DNA of 9,558 bases from an uncultured bacterium (GTDB lineage Bacteria; Bacillota; Clostridia; Oscillospirales; Acutalibacteraceae), in the NCBI GenBank assembly GCA_905215105.1, contig CAJMOI010000069.1:1-9558 (forward strand), read 5' to 3'. Below, one piece after another: positions 1-5,399 of the stretch. Each line of letters starts with the position of its first letter. Within the stretch, counting starts at the first letter, position 1. Below the pieces are notes generated by a model. It ran no database searches and was not told the DNA's origin. It saw only the letters and a program-made list of their open reading frames with translations. The translations under genes and the position numbers were made by a program.

Positions 1-370
1 TACACTGGATATTCACCGGGATGCCATCGGCGGAGAAGACCGCCGGGTGAAGCCTACCGTGACGGTGGACGGGAAAAAAGCGGCTCAGTTTATGCTCATC
101 GCCGGATGTGATGCCGACGGCAGTCTGGGGTTTCCCAATTGGAAGCAAAACCTGAATCTGGCGCTGAATTTGCAGCAGACAGCCGCCGAAAAATTTCCGG
201 GGCTGGCCCGTCCGCTGTATTGCTGCAACATGGTTTATAATGAAAATCTGACCCCCGGTTCCCTGCTGCTGGAATGCGGCACTGAGGTGAACACGGTGGA
301 AGAAGCGGCTTATACTGGCCAGCTTTTCGGAAAAATTCTGGCGGATACCATGCGGAAAATGATGGAATAG
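1..370 (+). CDS. spoIIP: Stage II sporulation protein P (SpoIIP), C-terminal part, 5' end outside window
   Basis: SpoIIP is the membrane-anchored peptidoglycan amidase/endopeptidase of the SpoIID-SpoIIM-SpoIIP complex, which thins septal peptidoglycan and drives engulfment of the forespore. The reading frame enters from the left edge (first full codon at position 2), so the GTG at 47 is internal rather than a start. The visible 122 codons open with LDIHRDAIG, the conserved SpoIIP segment whose His is expected to be a zinc ligand of the amidase fold. They continue through KPTVTVDGKKAAQFMLIAG, the FPNW...NLALNLQ segment and RPLY, and end with LTPGSLLLECGTEVNTVEEA, which holds the Glu and Asn typical of amidase C-termini. 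The stop is TAG at 368-370 and no obvious terminator follows. The N-terminal membrane segment lies upstream of the window. Family assignment is firm; whether the organism actually sporulates is inference. Confidence 0.95.
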   Translation, partial: TLDIHRDAIGGEDRRVKPTVTVDGKKAAQFMLIAGCDADGSLGFPNWKQNLNLALNLQQTAAEKFPGLARPLYCCNMVYNENLTPGSLLLECGTEVNTVEEAAYTGQLFGKILADTMRKMME

Positions 371-387
371 CTTCAAAACGAATAAAA

Positions 388-448
388 CGCCCGGTTCTCA
401 TCCACACTAGGAAAAAACGGGAGTGGATGCTGTATGAAAAACCGGGCG
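388..448. repeat. Two-tier inverted repeat bracketing the ribosome binding site and start of the next gene
   Basis: The outer arms CGCCCGGTT (388-396) and AACCGGGCG (440-448) are perfect 9-bp complements. The inner arms CATCCAC (399-405) and GTGGATG (423-429) are perfect 7-bp complements. If it folds in the mRNA, the GGGAG ribosome binding site (419-423) sits mostly in the apical loop, and the ATG at 434 lies in the 10-nt bulge between inner and outer stems. No T-run follows, so it does not look like a rho-independent terminator. A regulatory role is inference; chance cannot be excluded. Confidence 0.45.
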
Positions 449-745
449 GAGCGGGGATGGTTCTGGGTTTCCCTGGCGGTTACCCTCAGCGTGCTGACGC
501 TGCTTGTGGGAATGGCAGTGGTGGATGTGCGCTGCCGTCAGATGGGCTGGGGAAATCATACGCCTCCCTTTTATCTTTCCACCGAAATTGGGGACCGGAC
601 AGTGGCCCATGTAGATCTTTTGGGGGTCAAGGGAGAGTTTGACTTGACTTTTGTGGAGAACTTGGTGGAATATGTTGAAGAAAAATTACAGAATGTAATA
701 TTTGTCCCTGCCATTGGGGAGAAGTTCACGGAAAATGGTTCATAA
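434..745 (+). CDS. Small single-pass membrane protein of unknown function (103 aa)
   Basis: I do not recognise this protein. It has a short positively charged N-terminus (MKNRAERGW), then one hydrophobic segment at about residues 9-30. About 70 mostly polar residues follow, with an acidic, probably helical stretch around 68-86 (FDLTFVENLVEYVEEKLQ). The positive-inside rule puts the C-terminal part outside the cell. The start at 434 is supported by GGGAG at 419-423, ten nucleotides upstream; an overlapping ORF from 427 in another frame looks like a shadow. The gene begins 63 nt after the spoIIP stop on the same strand with no clear promoter between, so read-through from spoIIP is possible. A role in engulfment or envelope biology would be guilt by association only. 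That it is a real gene is likely from its topology and ribosome binding site. Confidence 0.7.
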   Translation: MKNRAERGWFWVSLAVTLSVLTLLVGMAVVDVRCRQMGWGNHTPPFYLSTEIGDRTVAHVDLLGVKGEFDLTFVENLVEYVEEKLQNVIFVPAIGEKFTENGS

Positions 746-810
746 ACGATACAATTATGACCAAATTTTAAAAAATCAACGGTTCCACCTTTTTCCGGCA
801 GCGGGAACAG

Positions 811-838
811 TTGTAATTTGTCGAAAATCTGTTATAAT
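811..838 (+). promoter_or_regulatory. Predicted sigma-A-type promoter for the stalk protein gene
   Basis: A perfect -10 box TATAAT lies at 833-838. A 4/6 match to the -35 box, TTGTAA, lies at 811-816, giving a 16-nt spacer. Transcription would start near 845, giving a leader of roughly 40 nt before the ATG at 888. The surrounding stretch (746-887) is AT-rich compared with the coding DNA on either side and holds no other feature I can support. The motif match is seen directly; activity is inferred. Confidence 0.65.
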
Positions 839-887
839 AAAATTCAGTATGGACAGATTTATGAGAAGAGCTTCTGGAGGTGCCGGG

Positions 888-1616
888 ATGAAGAAAAACA
901 AGTGGATCATTGGGGTACTGGCAGCCGTGCTGCTGGTGCTGGCTGTTTCCACCGGAGTGGTGCTGGCAGAGACGCTGCCGGAAACGTATGTAGAGACCAC
1001 AGAGCCGGGTGAACCCAGTGAAGTGGAACCCGAAGAACCAGAAAACACCCCTCAGCCCCAGGAAACCCCCACGCCGGATCCCGAACCAGACTCAAGCTCT
1101 GAACCGGAGTCCAAACCTGAGGAATCTACAGCTTCATCGACGACATCTTCGTCTTCAAGACCCCAAAACAATTCAACGAGCAGCCAAAAACCTGACCCTA
1201 CCCCGAAGCAGACAGAAAAGCCGAATACTGCTGCTGGCGGTCAGACAGTCACCAGCTCTTCTTCTCCCGAAGGAACGCCGACGCCGTCTCCTTCTCCGAC
1301 CCCCAGCGTGACTCCGACACCCACTCCCGGCTTGCAGTCTTCTGTGAATCAGGGCGTGGTGAGCTTTGACGGAGAGGTGTCCGTGACGGTTTCCCAGACG
1401 GACAACAGCCGCGTGAATTTCATCGGCATTCTGGCCTGGGTGTGCATCGGTCTGGGCGTAGCCGTGGTACTGCTGGTACTGCTCAGCAACCGCAGAGGCC
1501 CCAGAGGCGGCGGTGGACGAAAGCGTTATCAGCGCAGCAAAACGCCCCGGCGGAAAAAGGGAAAGCTGCTCAGTGACCGGTATTATCGGGACAGCTTCCG
1601 CGGAAAATATCGCTGA
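888..1616 (+). CDS. Secreted, membrane-anchored Pro/Thr/Ser/Glu-rich stalk protein, function unknown (242 aa)
   Basis: The order of parts is clear although the family is not. Residues 1-27 are a signal peptide (MKKNK, a hydrophobic core, then VVLA before Glu28, a good signal peptidase I site). Residues 28-150 are a low-complexity, extended linker: first rich in Glu and Pro, then Ser/Thr, then TPSPSPTP-type repeats. Residues 151-176 are a short, possibly beta-rich stretch (VVSFDGEVSVTVSQ). Residues 178-200 are a transmembrane helix. Residues 201-242 form a strongly basic tail (RKRYQR, RRKKGK). Topology is therefore type I: stalk outside, basic tail in the cytoplasm. The start at 888 is chosen for GGAGG at 876-880 (7-nt spacing) and because it yields a clean signal peptide; in-frame ATGs at 849 and 861 lack this. 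No LPxTG signal is seen. It may span the cell wall and report to, or tether something in, the cytoplasm; this is inference. Confidence 0.85.
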   Translation: MKKNKWIIGVLAAVLLVLAVSTGVVLAETLPETYVETTEPGEPSEVEPEEPENTPQPQETPTPDPEPDSSSEPESKPEESTASSTTSSSSRPQNNSTSSQKPDPTPKQTEKPNTAAGGQTVTSSSSPEGTPTPSPSPTPSVTPTPTPGLQSSVNQGVVSFDGEVSVTVSQTDNSRVNFIGILAWVCIGLGVAVVLLVLLSNRRGPRGGGGRKRYQRSKTPRRKKGKLLSDRYYRDSFRGKYR

Positions 1617-1663
1617 TTTTTCACAACCATAAAAAGAGCGTTGTCTCACCAACGTATAAAATC

Positions 1664-1702
1664 ATACGGGCTTGCTTCCGGCTGGAAGCAAGCCCGTATT
1701 TT
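1664..1702. terminator. Bidirectional rho-independent terminator between convergent operons
   Basis: ATACGGGCTTGCTTCC (1664-1679) and GGAAGCAAGCCCGTAT (1684-1699) are perfect 16-bp complements around the 4-nt loop GGCT. On the + strand the stem runs into TTTT (1699-1702). On the - strand it is followed, two bases after the stem, by TTTT (complement of 1658-1661). It lies 48 nt past the stalk protein stop and about 30 nt past the rimI stop, so it can end transcripts from both sides. The T-runs are short, but the stem is long and GC-rich. Confidence 0.88.
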
Positions 1703-1731
1703 CAGTTATAAGAGTAAAATCAGACCCACCA

Positions 1732-2178
1732 TCAGTGGGAAAGAGTTCGGGTCATGAGCAGCGCGTCTTCCCGCGGGTCCTGATAGAAATTCCGGCGACG
1801 ACCCACCTCTTCAAATCCGGCGGAACGGTACAGGGCAACGGCTCCTTCATTGGAGGGACGGACTTCCAGTGTGAGAAACAGCCCGTCATGGGTTTCCTGC
1901 CAGTGGATCAGCGCTTCCATCAGCGCCCGGCCCACCCCTTTTCTGCGGGCATGGGAAAAAACGGCGATATTGTCGATGTACCCTTCGCCGCATACCACAT
2001 GCATTCCGGCATAGCCCAGAACCGTCTCCCCGTCGTCCTCGATAGCCGTCAGAAATACTGCCGCGGGGTTTTCCAGCTCTTCCGCCAGAGACTGACGGCT
2101 CCAGGGATGGGAAAAACATTCCTCCTCCAGCCGGGCGATGTCGTCCAGATGAAATTCCTGCATCCGTATAATTTTCAT
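1732..2178 (-). CDS. rimI: RimI-type ribosomal protein S18 alanine N-acetyltransferase (148 aa)
   Basis: A GNAT-fold enzyme expected to transfer an acetyl group from acetyl-CoA to the N-terminal alanine of ribosomal protein S18. RimI hallmarks are visible: CFSHPWS (21-27), EGYIDNIAV (65-73), the acetyl-CoA phosphate-binding loop RRKGVG (78-83), LEVRPSNEGAVALY (104-117), and RNFYQDPREDALLM near the C-terminus. Glu105 and Tyr117 align by eye with the catalytic pair of E. coli RimI. The start is ATG at 2178, not the in-frame codon at 2199. This ATG overlaps the TGA of the upstream phosphatase gene (ATGA), has AGGAGG (2188-2183) just upstream, and gives the usual length. It is the last gene of the five-gene operon, ending close to the terminator. 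In many Firmicutes rimI sits with tsaB/tsaD; here it does not. Another protein N-acetyltransferase substrate cannot be ruled out. Confidence 0.9.
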   Translation of the reverse strand: MKIIRMQEFHLDDIARLEEECFSHPWSRQSLAEELENPAAVFLTAIEDDGETVLGYAGMHVVCGEGYIDNIAVFSHARRKGVGRALMEALIHWQETHDGLFLTLEVRPSNEGAVALYRSAGFEEVGRRRNFYQDPREDALLMTRTLSH

Positions 2179-2612
2179 ACAGCCTCCTGTACCCGGCACA
2201 GCACCCGTTCCCGAATCCGGCGGGCAAGCAGATCACGGCAGCGGCGGTAGCTGTCCATGCTTCCGCCATAGGGGTCTTCCACATCCAGCAGCACCAGTTT
2301 TTCCTGCGGGGCTCCCGCATCCAATAGCAGCCGGTACTGGTCTTCCGTCATCACCGCCAGCACGTCCCAATCCTGCATTTTCTGCTCCGTCAGGTAAGTG
2401 GCCCGATGCAGAGAAATGTCCACACCGATTTCCCAGCAGACCTGCATGGCCCAGGGGGTTACCCTCTGGCCTTTCACGGCGGAAATACCGGCGCTGGCAC
2501 ATTTGACCTCTGCGCCTTCCAGATGTTCGGTCATCTGATTGAAGATTCCCTCTGCCATCGGTCCCCGGCAGGTATTGCCGGTACATATGAAAAGAACTCG
2601 CCGTTCACTCAT
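2175..2612 (-). CDS. Low-molecular-weight phosphatase, probably YwlE-like protein arginine phosphatase (145 aa)
   Basis: A cytoplasmic phosphatase of the low-molecular-weight protein tyrosine phosphatase family. The signature loop C10-T-G-N-T-C-R16 is followed by PMAEG, and the general-acid segment is DVEDPYGGS (110-118) with Asp113. Thr14 in the loop is the residue that in Bacillus subtilis YwlE (Thr11) favours phosphoarginine over phosphotyrosine; classical tyrosine phosphatases usually have Ile there. Protein arginine dephosphorylation, opposing a McsB-type kinase, is therefore the better guess. Oddity: the residue after the signature Arg is Gly17 instead of the usual Ser/Thr. The start at 2612 is chosen for AAGGAGG (2626-2620, 7-nt spacing), the ATGA overlap with the preceding hydrolase gene, and the normal family length; the longer reading from 2798 lies inside the hydrolase gene. 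Confidence 0.9.
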   Translation of the reverse strand: MSERRVLFICTGNTCRGPMAEGIFNQMTEHLEGAEVKCASAGISAVKGQRVTPWAMQVCWEIGVDISLHRATYLTEQKMQDWDVLAVMTEDQYRLLLDAGAPQEKLVLLDVEDPYGGSMDSYRRCRDLLARRIRERVLCRVQEAV

Positions 2613-3424
2613 GTTGGTTCCTCCTTTATTTGCTGACTGGAAGCAGAACCGCACACCCGCTCCAGAAACCAGAAAAACTCCCGTTCCACCACTTCTTTTT
2701 CCCCTGAACTGTAATAAGAATGCCAGGAATTTTGCAGCCACACCACCCGGCAGGGTGCATGTTTCATTCCTTCGGTAAGGTCGATGGCGCTGCGCCATTT
2801 GACCACTTCATCCCGCCGGGACTGAATGACCGTTACCGGAACCTGTACCATGGGCAGTTCCCTGCGCACCTGCGTCATGAGCTTTTGCAGGTCTGCCACT
2901 CGCGGCAGCATTTGCAGATAGCGGGGCGGGGACATTTTGCCCACGCTGTTGACTTCCCGATAGGTCCGGGCCACCACATCCAGATGTTTTTGAGGGGCAA
3001 AAACGGATTTCAGGCCGTTTGCAGTGCCCCGTGCCGTAAAATGAATGGAAAGAGGCGTGTTGAGCAGAAACACCCCCGCCACATGGTTTTCCGGAAACAA
3101 ACTGGCGTGGAGCGATAACAGTCCGCCCATGGAATGCCCCACCAGCAGCACCCGCCGGTAGCGCAGGGCATACCGGTGGATTCTTTTCATGGCAAAACGC
3201 ACCCATTGGCGGCCCGGTGTGGTGGTAAATTCCCTTCCGGTACCGCCGTGGCCCGGCAGCAGCAGAGAGGCAATGCTGTACTCCTGCTCCCACGCCGTTT
3301 TGGACAGCTCCCAGAACTGGCTGGGGCTGCCGAAAAATCCGTGAATAAAAATCACAATGGTGTCCGAACCCTCCCGTTCCCGGTAATAGGGCCGGTGAGG
3401 ATGCTGCCGGTCAAAGGGCTCCAT
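2609..3424 (-). CDS. Alpha/beta hydrolase, carboxylesterase/monoacylglycerol lipase-like (271 aa)
   Basis: A serine hydrolase of the alpha/beta fold. Visible features are the oxyanion-hole segment IFIHGFFGS (25-33), the nucleophile elbow GHSMGG with Ser98, and the probable acid and base Asp205 (SRRDEVV) and His235 (SWHSYY). It has no signal peptide, so it is cytoplasmic. Length and motif spacing resemble small thermostable carboxylesterases (Est30-type) and monoacylglycerol lipases, so short acyl esters are plausible substrates, but the sequence does not fix the substrate. The ATG at 3424 has AAGGAA at 3438-3433 (8-nt spacing) and lies 4 nt after the stop of the methyltransferase gene. Its own TGA overlaps the ATG of the phosphatase gene. 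Fold and triad are firm, true substrate unknown. Confidence 0.88.
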   Translation of the reverse strand: MEPFDRQHPHRPYYREREGSDTIVIFIHGFFGSPSQFWELSKTAWEQEYSIASLLLPGHGGTGREFTTTPGRQWVRFAMKRIHRYALRYRRVLLVGHSMGGLLSLHASLFPENHVAGVFLLNTPLSIHFTARGTANGLKSVFAPQKHLDVVARTYREVNSVGKMSPPRYLQMLPRVADLQKLMTQVRRELPMVQVPVTVIQSRRDEVVKWRSAIDLTEGMKHAPCRVVWLQNSWHSYYSSGEKEVVEREFFWFLERVCGSASSQQIKEEPT

Positions 3425-3428
3425 GAGC

Positions 3429-4262
3429 TCACTTCCTTCGATAAATCAGAAAATCAAACCGGATTTCCGTTTCCAGATGCGCAGTCTGTGCCAGACGGCG
3501 GCTGCCGGATTCCGGTGTTTTCCAGTAATAGGGGGTCATGGCAAAGAGGTTCTGAATCTGTTCCCCGTCATCCAGCACCAGCGTCTCCGCCACCGTTTCC
3601 CGGCGGACAAAGGCAAATCCCGGGTACTCCGTTTCCCGGTATTCGTTTTCATAGGGGGCGTCATAGAGAATCTCTTTCAGCCCATACAGATGCCGGGGAC
3701 CGGGAACTGCCAGAATCATCACGCCGCCGGGCTTTACCACCCGTTTGCACTCTTCCGGCACAATGGGGGCGAATACGTTGGTCAGGCAGTCGGCGGAAGC
3801 GTCCGCAGCCGGAACCGCAAAGGCACTGGCCACGGCAAACTGGCAGCCTTTATACTTGCCCGCTGCCGCCCGCACAGCGGATTTGGAAATATCAAATCCC
3901 GCTACCCGGGGAGAAATCCCCTTTTCCCGGAGACAGGCTTCCAGTTTCCCTGTATAGTATCCCTCGCCGCAGCCCGCGTCCAGCAAAAACGGCTCCGGAA
4001 GTTCCTGTAAAAATTCCACCGCCAGCCCGCAGAGCTTTTCCGCAAAGCAGTCATAGGCACCGCTCTCCAGAAAGGCCCGGCGGGAGTTCACCATTTCCTT
4101 GGTGTCTCCCGGTTCCTTGGAGTGCATCCGGTTGGGGGGCAGCAGGTGGGTATATCCCTGCCGCGCCCGGTCAAAGCTGTGGCCGTTTTCACAGAATAAC
4201 CGGGTCTTTTCCATTTGCAGAGGGCCGCCGCAGATGGGGCAGCAAAACAGACAGCTCTCCAT
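3429..4262 (-). CDS. rlmA: 23S rRNA (guanine-N1)-methyltransferase, RlmA family (277 aa)
   Basis: An S-adenosylmethionine-dependent enzyme that methylates N1 of a guanine in 23S rRNA helix 35 (G745 by the Gram-negative type, G748 by the Gram-positive RlmA(II)/TlrB type); the host type suggests G748. An N-terminal zinc finger is formed by Cys8, Cys11, Cys24 and His28 (CPIC ... CENGH). It is followed by the family segments ARQGYTHLL (33-41) and GDTKEMVNSRRAFLESGAY (52-70). The SAM site begins at LLDAGCGEGYYT (93-104), with GFDISK (122-127) and NVFAP (162-166). The PGPRHLYGLKEILYD segment also fits RlmA. The ATG at 4262-4260 shares one base with the TAA of dusB (TAATG), which fixes the start and implies coupled translation. 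In TlrB this methylation contributes to tylosin resistance; no resistance role is implied here by context. Confidence 0.92.
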   Translation of the reverse strand: MESCLFCCPICGGPLQMEKTRLFCENGHSFDRARQGYTHLLPPNRMHSKEPGDTKEMVNSRRAFLESGAYDCFAEKLCGLAVEFLQELPEPFLLDAGCGEGYYTGKLEACLREKGISPRVAGFDISKSAVRAAAGKYKGCQFAVASAFAVPAADASADCLTNVFAPIVPEECKRVVKPGGVMILAVPGPRHLYGLKEILYDAPYENEYRETEYPGFAFVRRETVAETLVLDDGEQIQNLFAMTPYYWKTPESGSRRLAQTAHLETEIRFDFLIYRRK

Positions 4263-5245
4263 TACAGCGCCCCCTGTTCCTTTTGCAGGGCATAGAGATC
4301 CTGCACCAGAATTTCCAGATCGTGGAAGGTGCAGAGCTCTCCCGCTCTCCGGCGGAACTCCGCAGCTCCCCGCAGACCGTGCATATACCAGCCCACATGC
4401 TTCCGGGCTTCCCGCATTCCCACGTTTTCGCCCTTATCCTCACATAGGTCCTTCATGTGCCGGAGCATTACCAGCATCCGCTCATGGAATCCCGGTCCGG
4501 GCAGAATCCGGCAGCTGTCGGTGAGGTACATATTGATCTGCTGAAAAATCCACGGGTTGCCCAGGGCTCCCCGGCCCACCATTACCAGGTCACAGCCGGT
4601 TTTTTCCAGCATCAGGGCGGCGGATTGGGCGTCCACCACATCTCCGTTGCCGATGACCGGCACTTTGACGGCTTCCTTTACCTGCCGGATGGCATCCCAG
4701 TCTGCCGGAGGCTGGTACATCTGGGTGCGGGTGCGTCCGTGAACACAAATAGCGTCGGCTCCTGCCTGTTCACAGATTTTCGCCACTTCCACACAGTTGA
4801 CGCTGTTTTCGTCCCAGCCCTTGCGGATTTTTACGGTAACGGGTACTTCTACCGCCCGGCTCACGGCTTCCACAATCCGGCCGCACAGGTCGGGGTTCTT
4901 CATCAGGGCGCTGCCGCTGCCGTTATTGGCGATTTTGGGGGCGGGGCAACCCATGTTGATGTCGATGGCGTCCGGGGAATAGGCCATGGCCTTCCGGGCG
5001 GCAAGGGCCATGACCTCCGGCTCGTCGCCGAAAATCTGGATGGCTGCCGGGTGTTCGGCTTCGTCCAGACGCATTAAAAGGGGTGTTTTTTTATCTTTGA
5101 ACTGGAGCGCCTTGGCGCTCACCATTTCCGTGACGCAATAAGCCGCGCCAAACTGCCGGCACAACCGGCGAAAGGGGCGGTCGGTAACACCGGCCATGGG
5201 CGCCAGCACCGCTTTTCCCTGTATTTCCATGGTTCCGATTTTCAA
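4262..5245 (-). CDS. dusB: tRNA-dihydrouridine synthase, DusB type (327 aa), TTG start
   Basis: An FMN-dependent enzyme that reduces specific uridines in tRNA to dihydrouridine. It shows the full Dus pattern: LAPMAGVTDRPFR (14-26), AIQIFG (68-73), INMGCPAPKI (96-105) with the catalytic Cys100, VKIRKGWD (138-145), VHGRTR (168-173), GNGDV (199-203), VMVGRGALGNPWIF (221-234), and a C-terminal RKHVGWYMHGLRGA helix. The start codon is TTG at 5245: it gives MKIGTMEIQG, matching the usual DusB N-terminus, and has AAAGGAAA (5262-5255) upstream. The next in-frame ATG (5230) would remove conserved residues and leave the ribosome binding site too far away; the ATG at 5252 is out of frame. It is the first gene of the five-gene minus-strand operon. 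Confidence 0.94.
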   Translation of the reverse strand: MKIGTMEIQGKAVLAPMAGVTDRPFRRLCRQFGAAYCVTEMVSAKALQFKDKKTPLLMRLDEAEHPAAIQIFGDEPEVMALAARKAMAYSPDAIDINMGCPAPKIANNGSGSALMKNPDLCGRIVEAVSRAVEVPVTVKIRKGWDENSVNCVEVAKICEQAGADAICVHGRTRTQMYQPPADWDAIRQVKEAVKVPVIGNGDVVDAQSAALMLEKTGCDLVMVGRGALGNPWIFQQINMYLTDSCRILPGPGFHERMLVMLRHMKDLCEDKGENVGMREARKHVGWYMHGLRGAAEFRRRAGELCTFHDLEILVQDLYALQKEQGAL

Positions 5246-5282
5246 ATGACATCGTTTCCTTTCAGGCTTTTCAATCGTTTAC

Positions 5283-5311
5283 AGTATACCACTTATCAAG
5301 GCCGGGGAAAA
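5283..5311 (-). promoter_or_regulatory. Predicted promoter for the dusB operon (extended -10)
   Basis: On the minus strand TGGTATACT has its -10 hexamer TATACT at 5288-5283, with the TG of an extended -10 one base upstream. A poor -35 candidate (TTTTCC, 5311-5306) sits at 17-nt spacing. Transcription would begin near 5276, leaving a short leader of about 30 nt before the TTG start at 5245. It overlaps the polA promoter on the other strand. Confidence 0.6.
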
Positions 5312-5321
5312 GTGGTATACT
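5293..5321 (+). promoter_or_regulatory. Predicted promoter for polA (extended -10)
   Basis: A -35 box TTATCA (5293-5298, 4/6 match) and a -10 box TATACT (5316-5321) are separated by 17 nt, with TG at 5313-5314 making an extended -10. Transcription would begin near 5328, giving a leader of about 70 nt. I see nothing further in that leader except the ribosome binding site at 5387-5393. Confidence 0.65.
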
Positions 5322-5399
5322 AAAATAATCCAGATCGGAAACGTGTACCATGCTTTTCGGATGTAACTGCTTAACTTTTCATATACAAGGAGGAATCCC

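Larger units (their letters stand above)
5283..5321. repeat. Perfect 12-bp inverted repeat in the dusB-polA divergent intergenic region
   Basis: AGTATACCACTT (5283-5294) and AAGTGGTATACT (5310-5321) are exact reverse complements separated by 15 nt. Each arm contains an outward-facing extended -10 element. Transcripts from either promoter would start outside the repeat, so it should act as DNA (promoter pair or operator), not as an RNA hairpin. Confidence 0.85.

Noticed and set aside
783..808. Possible hairpin GTTCC ... GGAAC after the small membrane protein gene
   Set aside because: The stem is only five base pairs with a long loop and no T-run, so it does not support a terminator call.
702..887. 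62-codon N-terminal extension of the stalk protein reading frame
   Set aside because: It would overlap the end of the small membrane protein gene and the predicted TATAAT promoter, and it would bury the signal peptide. The ATG at 888 has a GGAGG site.
1028..1320. Pro/Thr/Ser repeats as a possible tandem DNA repeat array
   Set aside because: The repetition is in amino-acid composition; the DNA shows no fixed-length unit, so it is a low-complexity protein linker, not a CRISPR or satellite array.
1639..1654. Short hairpin CGTTG ... CAACG just before the main terminator
   Set aside because: It is a five-base-pair stem that could be chance; the 16-bp stem immediately downstream explains termination.
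1672..2250. 192-codon + strand open frame across the terminator and rimI
   Set aside because: It starts inside the terminator hairpin and runs antisense to rimI, whose GNAT motifs are clear.
2613..2798. Extended N-terminus for the phosphatase gene
   Set aside because: The extension lies within the hydrolase coding region, has no family similarity, and a strong ribosome binding site precedes the ATG at 2612.
3134..4447. 437-codon open frame on the + strand opposite the hydrolase, rlmA and dusB genes
   Set aside because: Its translation is Pro/Arg/Ser-rich with no domain, and it lies antisense to three well-supported genes with clear family motifs. It is a high-GC shadow.
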